Positions 1-8,881 of a DNA stretch of 42,034 nt are shown here, in pieces; positions within the stretch are counted from its first letter, which is position 1; each line of letters starts with the position of its first letter. This stretch comes from Paludibacterium yongneupense DSM 18731 (GTDB taxonomy: Bacteria; Pseudomonadota; Gammaproteobacteria; Burkholderiales; Chromobacteriaceae). The stretch spans positions 1 through 42,034 of the forward strand of contig NZ_KE383961.1 of assembly GCF_000422925.1 (NCBI RefSeq). The letters are read 5' to 3'. A program made the translations under genes and the position numbers. The notes under the pieces are model-generated. The model searched no databases, had not been told where the DNA came from, and saw only the letters and a program-made list of their open reading frames with translations.

Positions 1-375
1 GGGGATCCCGCCGGGGAAGGAGAACTGCTTGAACAGCTTGCGCATCCCTTCGCCGTCTTGCGAAATGTTCGGATAGATCTCCGAATAGCTGCCTTCGAGC
101 CAGCTGTTGGCCACCAGGCCCGGACCGCCGTGGCCGGGGCCGGTGATGTAGATCATTTCCCGTTCGCGCTGGCTGATCACGCGGTTGAGGTGGACGTAGA
201 GGAAGTTCAGCCCCGGCGTGGTGCCCCAGTGCCCGAGCAGGCGCGGTTTCACGTGTTCGCGCACGAGCGGTTCCCGCAGCAGCGGGTTCGCCATCAGATA
301 GATCTGTCCGACGGACAGGTAGTTGGCCGCACGCCAGTAGGCGTGCATCGAATCCAGAAGTTCAGCAGACAGCAT
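1..375 (-). CDS. xfp: Phosphoketolase (xylulose-5-P/fructose-6-P), N-terminal part
   Basis: The first 125 codons of a thiamine-diphosphate phosphoketolase; the rest lies beyond the window start. The family cleaves D-xylulose 5-phosphate (and often fructose 6-phosphate) with phosphate to acetyl phosphate and glyceraldehyde 3-phosphate in the cytoplasm. The translation starts [20 protein letters not shown] and continues through [20 protein letters not shown] and [19 protein letters not shown], the conserved N-terminal phosphoketolase signatures including the TPP-site histidines. The start is chosen at 375 because GAGGTG lies five bases upstream. It follows ulaG on the same strand after 50 bp that hold a strong hairpin, so it looks like the last gene of the ulaABG unit. 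In that position it would consume the D-xylulose 5-phosphate made by the ascorbate pathway; this is inferred from context. Confidence 0.93.
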   Translation of the reverse strand, partial: MLSAELLDSMHAYWRAANYLSVGQIYLMANPLLREPLVREHVKPRLLGHWGTTPGLNFLYVHLNRVISQREREMIYITGPGHGGPGLVANSWLEGSYSEIYPNISQDGEGMRKLFKQFSFPGGIP

Positions 376-394
376 CACAACACCTCGGTAGCAC

Positions 395-419
395 GCGCCG
401 CCCCGCGCCGGGGCGGCGC
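395..419 (-). other. GC-rich hairpin between ulaG and xfp
   Basis: GCGCCGCCCCG (395-405) pairs perfectly with CGGGGCGGCGC (409-419) around a 3-nt loop. No T-run follows in the direction of transcription, so it is not a classic intrinsic terminator. An mRNA-processing or 3'-end-stabilising element inside the operon, or an attenuator lowering xfp expression, is possible. Confidence 0.6.
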
Positions 420-425
420 CATTCG

Positions 426-1490
426 TTACAGGAAAGACGTGAAGGGCAAATCGATTTCACCGTCGAAGCAGTCGTCGAAACCACGCGGATAGTGGTACTC
501 GCGCTTGTCCTTGTCGGCCGGGAACACAAATTTGCCGCCCACCTGCCAGATATAAGGCTTGAATGCGTACTGCAAGCGATCCTTTTTCATCTCGAACAGC
601 ACATTGATTTCTTCCGGATCGGCCTGGAAGTTGGACCAGATATCGTGGTGGAAGGGAATCACCACCTGCGTCTTGAGCGACTCCGCCATGCGCAGGATAT
701 CGGCCGACGTCATCTTGTCGGTAATGCCGCGCGGATTCTCGCCGTAGGAGCCGAGCGCCACGTCGATCTGATGATCGTTGCCATGCCTGGCATAGTAGTT
801 GGAGTAATGCGAGTCGCCGCTATGATAGAGATTGCCGCCCGTCGTCTTCAGCAGATAGTTGACCGCGCGCTCGTCCATATTGCCCGGCATCGCTCCGGCC
901 AGCGTCACGCCGGCCGGTACCGTGATCAGTGCAGTACGGTCGAACGATTCCAGCGCCAGGATCTCGACATCCTTGATCTTCACCGCATCGCCGGGCTTGA
1001 CCACGATGCAGCGCTCGCGCGGCACGCCCCACTTGACCCACATGTCGACGCAGGCTTGCGGCCCGATGAAAGGCACGCTCGCAGGGCCATTCTTCAGCAC
1101 CGCCGCCGCCACATTGACGTCGATATGATCGTTATGATCATGGGTCGCCAGCACCGCATCGATTTCGCGGATAGAGAAGGGGTCGAGCACAAAGGGCGAC
1201 ACGCGCAGATTCGGCTGCAGCTTTTTGCCGCCGGACATGCGGGCCATCTGGTGGTGCGCGTCCATCAGCGGCTTCTTCTTGGTCCGCTTGCCGCTACCGC
1301 ACCAGAAGTCGATGCAGATATTGGCCCCGCCCTCGCTTTTCAGCCAGATGCCGGTGCAGCCCAGCCACCACATGGCGAAACTGCCTGGCGCGACCCGTTC
1401 GGCCTCGATTTCTTCGTTCAGCCAGCTGCCCCATTGCGGGAACGTGCTCAGAACCCAGGATTCTTTGGTGATTTCATCGATTTTGGACAT
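426..1490 (-). CDS. ulaG: L-ascorbate-6-phosphate lactonase UlaG
   Basis: Metal-dependent lactonase of the metallo-beta-lactamase fold that hydrolyses L-ascorbate 6-phosphate to 3-keto-L-gulonate 6-phosphate, the first cytoplasmic step after PTS uptake. The protein is 354 residues, the length known for E. coli UlaG. It carries the metal-binding signature HDHNDHID (His117-Asp118-His119-Asn120-Asp121-His122) plus later histidine motifs [12 protein letters not shown] and [11 protein letters not shown]. It sits 27 bp behind ulaB and ahead of xfp in one minus-strand unit. The linked UlaA, UlaB, UlaC, UlaD, UlaE and UlaF homologues make the ascorbate assignment much firmer than the fold alone would. 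The start [12 protein letters not shown] matches the usual UlaG N-terminus. Confidence 0.96.
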   Translation of the reverse strand: MSKIDEITKESWVLSTFPQWGSWLNEEIEAERVAPGSFAMWWLGCTGIWLKSEGGANICIDFWCGSGKRTKKKPLMDAHHQMARMSGGKKLQPNLRVSPFVLDPFSIREIDAVLATHDHNDHIDVNVAAAVLKNGPASVPFIGPQACVDMWVKWGVPRERCIVVKPGDAVKIKDVEILALESFDRTALITVPAGVTLAGAMPGNMDERAVNYLLKTTGGNLYHSGDSHYSNYYARHGNDHQIDVALGSYGENPRGITDKMTSADILRMAESLKTQVVIPFHHDIWSNFQADPEEINVLFEMKKDRLQYAFKPYIWQVGGKFVFPADKDKREYHYPRGFDDCFDGEIDLPFTSFL

Positions 1491-1517
1491 CCGTATTCCT
1501 TCCTTGCATATCGGGCA

Positions 1518-1799
1518 TCAAACGATGCCGGCGGCTTTGAGTTTGTCTTCGATTTCCTGCTCGGAGAGCAGGTTTTTCAACCCGACCACACGCGTCTTGG
1601 CGGTCGCCCTGAAGTTGTTCATCAGCGATTCCGAGCAGAACACCACGTCATAGTTGCCGGCCTGGCTCTTCGCCTCGCCCACCGACATGTGAGCCACATC
1701 GGCCGGCACGCCCAGCCGTTTGAATACGTTTGAAATCTTCATCTTGATGATTTGCGATGTACCCATGCCGTTACCGCAGGCGGCGATGACTTTTAGCAT
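1518..1799 (-). CDS. ulaB: Ascorbate PTS component IIB
   Basis: Small 93-residue PTS IIB domain of the ascorbate (SgaB/UlaB) type, which takes phosphate from IIA (UlaC) and passes it to ascorbate during transport through UlaA. The P-loop-like active site is at the N-terminus: LKVIAACGNGMGTSQ, with the phosphorylatable cysteine at residue 8. Length and fold agree with a stand-alone IIB, separate from IIA and IIC as in enteric ula operons. It starts 11 bp after ulaA ends, and ulaG follows 27 bp later, so translation of the three is probably coordinated. Confidence 0.95.
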   Translation of the reverse strand: MLKVIAACGNGMGTSQIIKMKISNVFKRLGVPADVAHMSVGEAKSQAGNYDVVFCSESLMNNFRATAKTRVVGLKNLLSEQEIEDKLKAAGIV

Positions 1800-1810
1800 T
1801 TCTATGCTCC

Positions 1811-3271
1811 TCAGTTACTGGCTTCGGCCGTGTCGGTGCTGGCGAAGTATTTGGGTTTGTTGAACAGATACTGCAGCTGCGGGATCAGAAGCATGAGCAG
1901 GATGACGGCGCCGATGGCCAGCGAACCGAAGTTCTGAATCATCCAGCCGATGCATGGCCACAAGGTGTCCCAGTCGAAATTGCCGTGCCAACCGCCGTAC
2001 TGGGCCAGGCCGAAGGCGCCCGCTGCCAGCGCACCGCCCAGCACCTGGATCACACCGGACAAGAAGCACACGATCACGACGGCGCGAAAGCCGCCCTTAT
2101 GGTTGGCGAACACGCCAACTGTCGCGTTATCGAAGAACATCGGTACAAAACCTGGAATGATCAGGACCGGGGAATGGAAAATGATCAGGCCCATCACGGC
2201 GGCGAACTGTCCGAAAGCGCCGAACAGGAAACCGAACAGAATGGAGTTGCCGTTGGCTGCGTCGAAACCGTAAATCGCCGCACAGTCGATCGCCGGCAGC
2301 GAACCCTTGAGGATCTTGTCCGAGATGCCCTTGAACGATTCGGTCATCTCGGCCACGAACATGCGCACGCCCGCGGACAGCACGTAGAGATAGACCGCAA
2401 ACTGGATAGTGGTCTTGAACATATACTTGATGAACCACTCGCCGCCCTGCGGGTTGTAGAACTTGTGCGAGGCCAGATAGTCCGGTCCCAGCACCACCAG
2501 GATGGCACCGAAGAAGATCAGCATCAGCGTACTGGTCGCGACCACGTTGTCATTGAAGATCTGCAGAAAACCCGGCAGTTCGAGGTGTTCGACCGAGCGC
2601 TTCTTGTTGCCGATGCGCGCGCCGATCTTGTGAGTGATCCAGACACTGAGCATCTGTTGATGGCCGACGGCGAAGCCTGCGTTCTCGGTCAGATCCTGCG
2701 TCGCTTCGACGGTCAGGTTCGAGAACACGGCCCAGTAGGTGCCGACCAGGATGCCGCAGGTGATGACGCCCCAGATCGAGTTCTGCATCAGCGGCACGCC
2801 GATGAAGATCAGCCACAGTCCGGTCGTCGCCTGTTGCAGCATGACGTGGCCGGTAATGAACAGGGTGCGGACCTTGGTGATGCGGTGAAATGCCACCAGC
2901 AGAATGTTCCACAGAAAGGCGACCAGCAAGGCCAGCATGATCAGCGAAGTCGTCCAGCCCATTTTGGCAAAACCGGCGTTGACCGCGTTGAAACCGAAAT
3001 ACGGATCGAGAACCGCGGCCTGCAGATCGAAGCGATCCTTCAGGCCGACAAGAAATGGACGGAAGTTGCTGACCAGGCCACTCGAGCCGACTTGCATGAT
3101 GAAGAAACCGACCGTCGCCTTGATGAAACCGCTGAAACACTCGTGCAGCGGCTTGTGCATCAGGATGTAGCCGACCAGAACGATCAGGCCGATGAAGATG
3201 GCCGGCTCGGCAAGGATGTTGGCAAACAGGCCTTTCCAGATGCCGATGACCACGTCTAAAGATGCATTCAT
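1811..3271 (-). CDS. ulaA: Ascorbate PTS permease IIC (UlaA)
   Basis: Polytopic inner-membrane permease of the ascorbate PTS family, which moves L-ascorbate inward and presents it for phosphorylation by UlaB. The 486 residues contain about ten hydrophobic segments, with family-like stretches such as LVGYILMHKPLHECFSGFIK near the start and GLIIFHSPVLIIPGFVPMFF in the second half. The start at 3271 (MNASLDVVIGIWKG) is preferred over an upstream in-frame ATG at 3370 because GGGGAG sits about seven bases ahead and the extra leader is not membrane-like. It is slightly longer than E. coli UlaA (465). It is the first gene of the ulaABG-xfp unit, with a 368-bp control region separating it from ulaR. 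Confidence 0.95.
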   Translation of the reverse strand: MNASLDVVIGIWKGLFANILAEPAIFIGLIVLVGYILMHKPLHECFSGFIKATVGFFIMQVGSSGLVSNFRPFLVGLKDRFDLQAAVLDPYFGFNAVNAGFAKMGWTTSLIMLALLVAFLWNILLVAFHRITKVRTLFITGHVMLQQATTGLWLIFIGVPLMQNSIWGVITCGILVGTYWAVFSNLTVEATQDLTENAGFAVGHQQMLSVWITHKIGARIGNKKRSVEHLELPGFLQIFNDNVVATSTLMLIFFGAILVVLGPDYLASHKFYNPQGGEWFIKYMFKTTIQFAVYLYVLSAGVRMFVAEMTESFKGISDKILKGSLPAIDCAAIYGFDAANGNSILFGFLFGAFGQFAAVMGLIIFHSPVLIIPGFVPMFFDNATVGVFANHKGGFRAVVIVCFLSGVIQVLGGALAAGAFGLAQYGGWHGNFDWDTLWPCIGWMIQNFGSLAIGAVILLMLLIPQLQYLFNKPKYFASTDTAEASN

Positions 3272-3342
3272 AAAACTCTCCCCGTGATGCAGTGTTGTGG
3301 GACGATGGAGCCGCGTAGCCCCGTGCTCCCGTCCGATCGAAG

Positions 3343-3371
3343 CGAACACAAAAACAATCAAATCGAACACA
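3343..3371. promoter_or_regulatory. Direct repeat CGAACACA, candidate UlaR operator
   Basis: CGAACACA occurs at 3343-3350 and again at 3364-3371, 21 bp apart (two helical turns), just downstream of the candidate ulaA promoter, with CAATCAAAT between them. Related CGAACA copies lie at 3471-3476 and 3503-3508. The reverse complement TGTTCG appears twice before ulaC. TCGAAC-type half-sites are typical of DeoR-family regulators; binding by UlaR is inferred. Confidence 0.45.
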
Positions 3372-3379
3372 TAAATCGC

Positions 3380-3408
3380 ATGCTACTCTCGGATTTTGTA
3401 CAAATCAA
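3380..3408 (-). promoter_or_regulatory. ulaAp: Candidate sigma-70 promoter for ulaABG-xfp
   Basis: On the minus strand TTGATT (3408-3403) and TAGCAT (3385-3380) are separated by exactly 17 bp, each four of six matches to consensus. The pair lies about 110 bp ahead of the ulaA start, between the candidate operator clusters. Assigned by eye only. Confidence 0.4.
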
Positions 3409-3434
3409 CGGGTTTAACGAGGAATAAGCGAGCC

Positions 3435-3486
3435 TTTTGTTTGATTTAAGCCAAGTTTTTGCTCGAAAAACGAACATCAATCAAAA
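3435..3486. promoter_or_regulatory. Inverted pair of ATCAAWCAAAA motifs upstream of ulaA
   Basis: TTTTGTTTGAT (3435-3445) and ATCAATCAAAA (3476-3486) face each other across 30 bp. The first, read on the other strand, is ATCAAACAAAA. Both versions recur exactly in the ulaC control region (9425-9435 and 9444-9454). Sharing by the two transcription units of one pathway points to a common regulator, most simply UlaR. Confidence 0.5.
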
Positions 3487-3579
3487 AGGAAATAGAAACG
3501 ATCGAACACGGCGTGGGCATGAGGCGCATGCGCCGTCAACGCGGAAGAGTGGTCAGGACAGAAAACGGAAGACACGGAC

Positions 3580-3605
3580 TCCGCGCGGGCGGGGGCCCGC
3601 GCGGA
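3580..3605 (-). terminator. Hairpin downstream of ulaR
   Basis: TCCGCGCGGGC (3580-3590) pairs perfectly over 11 bp with GCCCGCGCGGA (3595-3605), loop GGGG. It lies 34 bp past the ulaR stop. The T-rich tail is interrupted, so termination efficiency is uncertain, but it separates ulaR from the ulaA control region. Confidence 0.6.
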
Positions 3606-3639
3606 CACAAGGAAGAGGGCGGAACGGAAGAGAAGCGGT

Positions 3640-4482
3640 TTATTCGTAGTGCGGGCGCGCGGCTGGCAATGCCTCGCCATCCACCTGACACACGATGACG
3701 CGCAAGCCGGTGGCGCGCAGCGCGTTGAGTTCTTCTTCATCGGCCGTACTATCGGTGATCAGGACATTGACCTGATCCAGCGGCACGCCGGCAAAATTCG
3801 ACGTCGCCCCGATTTTGGAACCATCGGCCACCACGATGACGTCGCCCTTGCAGCGCTCGACCATCATGCGGTTGATGGCGGTCTCGGCATAGACCGATGT
3901 CGTCAGTCCGGTGCGTGCGCTGACGCCGTTGGAGCCGAGGATGCACAGCGAAGCATGGACCTGCGACAGGGCCAGCAAGGCCAGATCGCCATACAGCGAA
4001 CGCGACTTGTTGCGATATTGCCCGCCGAGCAGAATCAGCTCGGCCACCGACTCGCCCAACTCGGCCGGCGCGGCGGCATTATTGGTCACAATGCGGATGT
4101 TTCTATCCTTCAGATGCCGGAGAATCGCCAGCGACGTGGTCCCGCCATTGAGAAGCACCGTCTGGTCATCCTTGACGAAGTCGGCGGCGACGGCACCGAT
4201 GACGTCCTTTTCCACCGCGTGCAGCCTGGGTTTGTCCTCGAACAGCGTTTCCTGCCCGAGACGCTCGACCAGGCGCGCCCCACCGTGAAAACGCTCGACC
4301 AGGCCTTCGCGCGCCAATTCGTCGAGATCGCGGCGCACGGTGATTTCCGAAACATTGAACGCCTGCGCCAGATCCACGACGCGCACCGTGCCCCGCTTTT
4401 CAAGCTGGGTCAGATACTTGAGGCGGCGTTGCGCCGTAATTTTTCCTGCGCCGTTCGAGCTATTCATGATCGATTCCGTCAT
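3640..4482 (-). CDS. ulaR: DeoR-family transcriptional regulator, probable UlaR
   Basis: A 280-residue DeoR/GlpR-type regulator. The N-terminal winged helix-turn-helix is visible at about residues 18-72 (VVDLAQAFNVSEITVRRDLD, then RFHGGA). The C-terminal sugar-phosphate sensor domain has the family motifs NGGTTSLAI, IVTNN and GSNGV. In enteric bacteria UlaR represses ulaABCDEF and ulaG and responds to ascorbate 6-phosphate. The gene sits inside the ascorbate locus between ptsI and ulaA, on the same strand, which supports the same role here. The start at 4482 lacks a strong ribosome site; an in-frame ATG at 4467 (MNSSNG) is an alternative. ATCAAATAAAT at 4510-4520, resembling the shared motif, could mediate autoregulation. 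Confidence 0.85.
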   Translation of the reverse strand: MTESIMNSSNGAGKITAQRRLKYLTQLEKRGTVRVVDLAQAFNVSEITVRRDLDELAREGLVERFHGGARLVERLGQETLFEDKPRLHAVEKDVIGAVAADFVKDDQTVLLNGGTTSLAILRHLKDRNIRIVTNNAAAPAELGESVAELILLGGQYRNKSRSLYGDLALLALSQVHASLCILGSNGVSARTGLTTSVYAETAINRMMVERCKGDVIVVADGSKIGATSNFAGVPLDQVNVLITDSTADEEELNALRATGLRVIVCQVDGEALPAARPHYE

Positions 4483-4571
4483 ATCAGGTTAACTATAGTG
4501 CCAAAAACGATCAAATAAATCAATATGACATGCTGGGCGAACGATCGGGCTCTCGACCGCCCGCCCCTCGC
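4483..4571 (-). promoter_or_regulatory. ulaR upstream region with operator-like motif
   Basis: An 88-bp AT-richer spacer between ptsI and ulaR. ATCAAATAAAT at 4510-4520 differs at two positions from the ATCAAACAAAA motif found before ulaA and ulaC. No convincing promoter pair or intrinsic terminator is visible, so ulaR may be read through from ptsI as well as from its own promoter. Confidence 0.35.
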
Positions 4572-6314
4572 TCAGCGCTGCATCACGGCGTGCATGGCAT
4601 CGCTGGCCAATGCCAGCGCCTCCTGTGCGGTCCGCGCATCGAGCACCCGGTGCGCCAGGGCGCGGGCTTCGTCCATGCGGCAGCGGCGGATCAGGCGCTT
4701 GATGCGCGGCAGAGACTGGGCACTCATGCTGAATTCATCCAGCCCCAGCCCCAGCAAGGGCAGCGCCGCCTCTTCGATGCCGGCCAGTTCGCCACACATG
4801 CCAACCGGAATACCATGTTGTTTGCCGGCCTCGATCACCATGGCAATCAAGCGCCAGACGGCGGGGTGAAAGGTCTGGTAGCACCGCGCGATGCGCTCGT
4901 TGCCGCGATCTGCCGCCAGGGTGTACTGCGTCAGATCATTGGAACCGATGCTGAAAAAATCGACCATCCCAGCCAGCTTGTCGGCTAGCAACGCCGCACC
5001 CGGCGTCTCTATCATGATGCCGGTCTTGATCGCCCCATGCCGGATACCGGCCGCGACCAGCCCCGCGCGAACCTCGTCGCGCAGCGCGAGAACCGCCTCG
5101 ACTTCTTCGACATTGCTGATCATCGGGTACATGACCCAGATATCGCCATTCGCAGCGGCACGCAATGCCGCGCGCAGCTGTTGCCGCAAAATGTCCTGGT
5201 TGCCCTCTTCGCGATACAAGCACATGCGCACGCCGCGCCAGCCGAGAAAGGGATTCTCTTCCGGCGGAAATGGCACGGCGGCGATCGGCTTATCGCCGCC
5301 CACGTCCAGTGTGCGCAGAATGACCGGCTTGCCCTGCATCAGCGCGGCGACCCGGGAATACGCCTTGTACTGCTCATCCTCGTCCGGCAGGCCCGGGCGG
5401 TCCATGAACAGAAACTCGCTGCGATACAGACCGACGCCATCCGGGTTCCAGGGCAATGCGGCCTCGGCATCGGCCGGCGTCCCGATATTGACCGCCAGCA
5501 TCACACCTTGGCCATCGAGCGTGACGGCGGGCAGCTTTGCCAGCTCCAGCATGGCGGCGCGTTCGTCGAGAAAAGCTTCGCGCAGCACCTTGAAATCAGT
5601 GAGGGTCTGTTCGTCCGGTGCGACGACCACGCTGCCGTCGCGCCCCTCCATGGCCAGCCAGTCGCCATCGCGCACGGTCTCGAGCAAGCCCGCGCAACCG
5701 ACCACGGCCGGCAGTTCGAGCGTGCGCGCCATGATGGCGGTGTGACTGGTGCGACCGCCGCATTCCACCACAAAACCCGCGATGCGCGCAGGATCGAGCT
5801 GCGCCGTATCGGATGGCGCAAGATCGCGCGCCACCAACAACGCTCCGGCGGGAAGATCGGCCAGACTGCTGAAGTTCACCCCCGCGGTGGCATAGGACAG
5901 GCGGCGTCCTATGTCGGCCAGATCGTCGGCGCGAGCGCGCAGATAGTCGTCCTCCAGCGCCAGAAATTCCTGACGCTGCATTTCGACCGCTTGTCTGATC
6001 GCGGCCAAAGCGCTCAGATGCGAGCCACGGATCAAGGCCTCGATGGGGGCGATAAATTCCTCGTCGCCCAGAATTTCGAGATGCCCTTCGAATACTCCGG
6101 CCAGATCGGCCCCGCGTTCGACACGCACCCTCTCGGCCAGCTCGCTCAATCCGCTCGCGGCACGGGCAAGGCCGAGGCGCAGGCTTTCCAGCTGGGCGTC
6201 CAGTGCGCTGGCGGGCAGCCGGGCATCGGAAATCTCGAGCGGCGGCAAAGCATAGACAAAAGCGCGTCCGATGGCGACACCGGGCGAGGCGGCGATTCCG
6301 TTAAGTCTGTGCAT
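4572..6314 (-). CDS. ptsI: PTS enzyme I (phosphoenolpyruvate-protein phosphotransferase)
   Basis: Full-length enzyme I (580 residues; E. coli EI is 575), the cytoplasmic enzyme that autophosphorylates from PEP and loads HPr. Visible are the N-terminal start MHRLNGIAASPGVAIGRA, the phosphohistidine site GGRTSHTAIMAR with His191, the PEP-binding barrel motif YRSEFLFMDR, and GIPVGMCGELAG with the catalytic cysteine near residue 507. It follows ptsH by 3 bp. Because it lies among the ascorbate genes and not in a general pts operon, it probably serves UlaABC chiefly. Whether it also serves other PTS systems in the cell cannot be told from the window. Confidence 0.95.
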   Translation of the reverse strand: MHRLNGIAASPGVAIGRAFVYALPPLEISDARLPASALDAQLESLRLGLARAASGLSELAERVRVERGADLAGVFEGHLEILGDEEFIAPIEALIRGSHLSALAAIRQAVEMQRQEFLALEDDYLRARADDLADIGRRLSYATAGVNFSSLADLPAGALLVARDLAPSDTAQLDPARIAGFVVECGGRTSHTAIMARTLELPAVVGCAGLLETVRDGDWLAMEGRDGSVVVAPDEQTLTDFKVLREAFLDERAAMLELAKLPAVTLDGQGVMLAVNIGTPADAEAALPWNPDGVGLYRSEFLFMDRPGLPDEDEQYKAYSRVAALMQGKPVILRTLDVGGDKPIAAVPFPPEENPFLGWRGVRMCLYREEGNQDILRQQLRAALRAAANGDIWVMYPMISNVEEVEAVLALRDEVRAGLVAAGIRHGAIKTGIMIETPGAALLADKLAGMVDFFSIGSNDLTQYTLAADRGNERIARCYQTFHPAVWRLIAMVIEAGKQHGIPVGMCGELAGIEEAALPLLGLGLDEFSMSAQSLPRIKRLIRRCRMDEARALAHRVLDARTAQEALALASDAMHAVMQR

Positions 6315-6317
6315 GGC

Positions 6318-6578
6318 CTACTCCGTCAGCGTGGCGATCAGATGCGCCATCGCATCCGCGGCGGCGGCCTCGTCAGGCCCTTCCGCTTCAATCACGATTT
6401 TGTCGCCGAGCGAGATGCCGGCCTTCATCAGCGTCAACAGGCTTTTGCCATTGACCCGCTTATCGTTTTTGACGATGTGAATGTCGGAAGCAAAGCTCTT
6501 GGCGTGCTTGACGAACAGATTGCCCGGTCGGGTGTGCAAACCGGTCGGATTGACGATTTCAACGTGGCGGCATTCCAT
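6318..6578 (-). CDS. ptsH: Phosphocarrier protein HPr
   Basis: An 86-residue HPr that shuttles phosphate from enzyme I to the PTS IIA proteins. The active-site histidine is His15 in NPTGLHTRPGNLFVKHAK, and Ser46 lies in NGKSLLTLM. The start at 6578 gives the usual HPr length and numbering and puts AGAGAG seven bases upstream. An ATG six bases earlier (6584) is too close to that site. Ser46 is conserved, but no HPr kinase gene is in the window. The gene is followed at once by ptsI and preceded by a 69-bp gap with a hairpin. Confidence 0.95.
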   Translation of the reverse strand: MECRHVEIVNPTGLHTRPGNLFVKHAKSFASDIHIVKNDKRVNGKSLLTLMKAGISLGDKIVIEAEGPDEAAAADAMAHLIATLTE

Positions 6579-6602
6579 GATCATTCTCTCTGTAAGCGTT
6601 GC

Positions 6603-6629
6603 GGGGCGCATTCGGCGTGCTGGCGCCCC
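6603..6629 (-). other. Intra-operon hairpin between ulaF and ptsH
   Basis: GGGGCGC (6603-6609) pairs with GCGCCCC (6623-6629) with a 13-nt loop, without a T-run. It occupies the only sizeable gap in the ulaCDEF-ptsHI unit and may partly terminate or process the transcript, adjusting HPr/EI levels relative to the catabolic enzymes. Confidence 0.45.
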
Positions 6630-6647
6630 GTCCTGCAAGCGGCGCGC

Positions 6648-7349
6648 TCATGACGCCGTCTGTCCGTAATAAGCCCCTGCGCCGTTCTTGCGCAGGTAGT
6701 GCCGGTCCAGCAGCGGTTGTGAAATCGGCTGCACCGGCCCCGCGCTACGCGCCAGAATCGCGATGCGCGAGACTTCTTCGAGCACCACCGCGTTATGCAC
6801 GGCGGCCTCGACGCTATCGCCCCAGGTAAAGGGGCCGTGACCATGCACGAGTACGGCTTCGACTTGCGCCGGGTTCAACTGACGCTGGCGAAACGTTTCG
6901 ACGATCACGTTGCCGGTCTGTGCTTCGTAGGCGCCCCCGATTTCAGCCGGGCTCATCGGACGGGTACACGGCACCTCGCCATAGAAGTGATCGGCATGTG
7001 TCGTTCCTTCCGCCGGCAGGTCCAGCCCGGCTTGCGCCCAGGCCGTCGCATGCGCGGAATGGGTATGGACTACCCCGCCCAAGGACGGGAACGCGCGATA
7101 CAGTGCAAGATGCGTCGCCAGATCGGACGAAGGGCGATAGCGGCCTTCGACGAGCTCCCCCTCCAGGGTGACGACCACCATGTCCTCGACTCGCATCGTC
7201 ACGTAGTCGACCCCGGACGGCTTGATCACGACCCGTCCGCCGGCGCGGTCGATGGCCGAGGCATTCCCCCAGGTAAACAGGGCCAGGCCATGCGCTGGCA
7301 AGGCCAGATTGGCCGCCAGCACCTTCTGTTTCAATGTCTGCAATGTCAT
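6648..7349 (-). CDS. ulaF: L-ribulose-5-phosphate 4-epimerase (UlaF/AraD type)
   Basis: A 233-residue class II aldolase-fold epimerase that converts L-ribulose 5-phosphate to D-xylulose 5-phosphate with a divalent metal. Visible motifs are [20 protein letters not shown], the metal-site histidines in [14 protein letters not shown], and [11 protein letters not shown]. The start at 7349 is set by homology and by the ATGA overlap with the ulaE stop (7346-7348), which suggests translational coupling. The sequence alone could equally be AraD or SgbE; linkage to ulaD and ulaE makes UlaF the best name. Its product is the substrate of the phosphoketolase at the locus end. Confidence 0.93.
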   Translation of the reverse strand: MTLQTLKQKVLAANLALPAHGLALFTWGNASAIDRAGGRVVIKPSGVDYVTMRVEDMVVVTLEGELVEGRYRPSSDLATHLALYRAFPSLGGVVHTHSAHATAWAQAGLDLPAEGTTHADHFYGEVPCTRPMSPAEIGGAYEAQTGNVIVETFRQRQLNPAQVEAVLVHGHGPFTWGDSVEAAVHNAVVLEEVSRIAILARSAGPVQPISQPLLDRHYLRKNGAGAYYGQTAS

Positions 7350-8215
7350 GCCAGCACCCCTCCTTCCCGCATGCGGGCCTCGACCCACTCGCGCGCCTTG
7401 CGGACTTCCGCGACCGGATCCGGCGCCTTGTCGGTCCACATTTCCACCAAAAAGCACCCCTGATAGCCGATGGCCGCCAGCGCCCGGAACGCCGCGACAA
7501 AGTCGACGCAGCCGCTGCCGAACGGCACATCGCGGAACTGGCCGGGAAAATCGTCGCGCACCGCCAGGCTATCCTTCACATGCACCGCCGCGATGCGCCC
7601 CTGTGCAAGAGCGAGTTCGACCGGCACGTTATTGCCCCAGGCCGAAAGATTCCCCAGGTCGGGATAGACCTGAAACCAGGGACTTTTGATTCTCTCGGCG
7701 TAAGGCAGCCATTTGCTGATCGATCCCATCAGCGGGGTATCCATGATTTCCATCGCCAGCGTCACCTGCGCATTCGCGGCCAGCGAACAGGCCCATGCGA
7801 GCCCTTCCTCGAAGCGTTGGCGACTGTCGGCAGTCGATGGTTCATAGAACACGTCGTACCCGGCCAACTGGATGGTGCGGATTCCCGTTTCCGCAGCCAG
7901 ATCGATCGCACGCACCATCAGGTCCCGCGCGCGGCGCCGGATCTCCTGGTCGGCGCTGCCGAGTGGAAAGCGGCGATGGCCGGATAGACAGATCGAGCGC
8001 ACCGGCAAGCCGCTCTCTGCCATCGCATGGCGGAAGTCGCTTTTTTCCCGTGCCGACCACTCGACACGCGCAAGCCTGGCATCCGATTCGTCGATCGACA
8101 TTTCGACATAGTCATACCCCGCATCGCGGGCGACGGCGAGCAGGCGCGCCCACGCCAGCCCGGGCGGCAGGGCCTTTTCGTAAATCCCCAGCATGGGGCG
8201 CAGGCGCTCGTCCAT
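7346..8215 (-). CDS. ulaE: L-xylulose-5-phosphate 3-epimerase UlaE
   Basis: A 289-residue TIM-barrel (xylose-isomerase-like) epimerase that converts L-xylulose 5-phosphate to L-ribulose 5-phosphate; E. coli UlaE is 284. Matching stretches include [14 protein letters not shown] at the start, [42 protein letters not shown] and [13 protein letters not shown]. The start [14 protein letters not shown] at 8215 lies 5 bp after the ulaD stop; a longer upstream reading frame overlaps ulaD and is not credible. The gene overlaps ulaF by four bases. Confidence 0.95.
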   Translation of the reverse strand: MDERLRPMLGIYEKALPPGLAWARLLAVARDAGYDYVEMSIDESDARLARVEWSAREKSDFRHAMAESGLPVRSICLSGHRRFPLGSADQEIRRRARDLMVRAIDLAAETGIRTIQLAGYDVFYEPSTADSRQRFEEGLAWACSLAANAQVTLAMEIMDTPLMGSISKWLPYAERIKSPWFQVYPDLGNLSAWGNNVPVELALAQGRIAAVHVKDSLAVRDDFPGQFRDVPFGSGCVDFVAAFRALAAIGYQGCFLVEMWTDKAPDPVAEVRKAREWVEARMREGGVLA

Positions 8216-8220
8216 GCCGC

Positions 8221-8877
8221 TTACCCCCAGATCTCGGCGATACGCGCCTTGAAGGCGCGAGCGGCGGCGGCCGGATCCTGCGCATCGCGAATGGCGCGCC
8301 CGGCGATGAAGACCTTGACCGGGATGCCTTTGAACAAGGGCAGGTCGTCGACGGTCAGCCCCCCCGTGATGGACAGCTGAAAGCCCATGCCGGCCAGCTT
8401 CCGGATTTTGGAGAGATCCTCGTCCGACCAGGACTGTCCCGCCGCCTGGGCATCGCGGCCACGGTGATACACCACCTGCCTGACGCCGGCTTCTTTCCAC
8501 AGCGTCGCTTCTTCCCAGGTCCAGGTGCCGGTCAATTCGACTTGAACGTCGCGCTCGACGCCGCGCTTCTTCGCTTCGGCCAGCGCGGTCTGTATCGTGG
8601 CGATCGGCGCGCAGCAGATCGCCGTCATCCAGTCGGCGCCATTGTCGTAGCACATGGCCCCCAGGATGGAGCCGGCGTCGGCGGCCTTGATGTCGGCCAG
8701 CACGATATGATTCGGGTACAGCGACTTCAAACAGCGCACCGCCTGCATGCCTTCGGCGCAGACCAGGATGGTGCCGCACTCCAGTACATCGACCTCGGGG
8801 GCCAGAAGTCGGGTCGAGGCCAGCGCATCGGCCAGCGATTTGTTGTCCAGTGCGAGTTGCAGCATCGGTAGAGACAT
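8221..8877 (-). CDS. ulaD: 3-keto-L-gulonate-6-phosphate decarboxylase UlaD
   Basis: A 218-residue member of the orotidine-monophosphate-decarboxylase suprafamily that decarboxylates 3-keto-L-gulonate 6-phosphate to L-xylulose 5-phosphate using magnesium. The signature DIKAAD places Asp62, Lys64 and Asp67 at the residue numbers known for the E. coli enzyme (216 residues). Glu33 and the phosphate-binding end [15 protein letters not shown] and [13 protein letters not shown] are also present. The gene is 4 bp behind ulaC and 5 bp ahead of ulaE, so the three are one translation-coupled block. Confidence 0.96.
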   Translation of the reverse strand: MSLPMLQLALDNKSLADALASTRLLAPEVDVLECGTILVCAEGMQAVRCLKSLYPNHIVLADIKAADAGSILGAMCYDNGADWMTAICCAPIATIQTALAEAKKRGVERDVQVELTGTWTWEEATLWKEAGVRQVVYHRGRDAQAAGQSWSDEDLSKIRKLAGMGFQLSITGGLTVDDLPLFKGIPVKVFIAGRAIRDAQDPAAAARAFKARIAEIWG

Positions 8878-8881
8878 GGCG

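Noticed and set aside
492-1733. Plus-strand open frame opposite ulaG and ulaB
   Set aside because: Shadow of two genes on the minus strand, crossing their boundary.
3437-3698. Short plus-strand frames between ulaA and ulaR
   Set aside because: They cover the ula control region and the ulaR terminator and show only arginine-rich, low-complexity translation.
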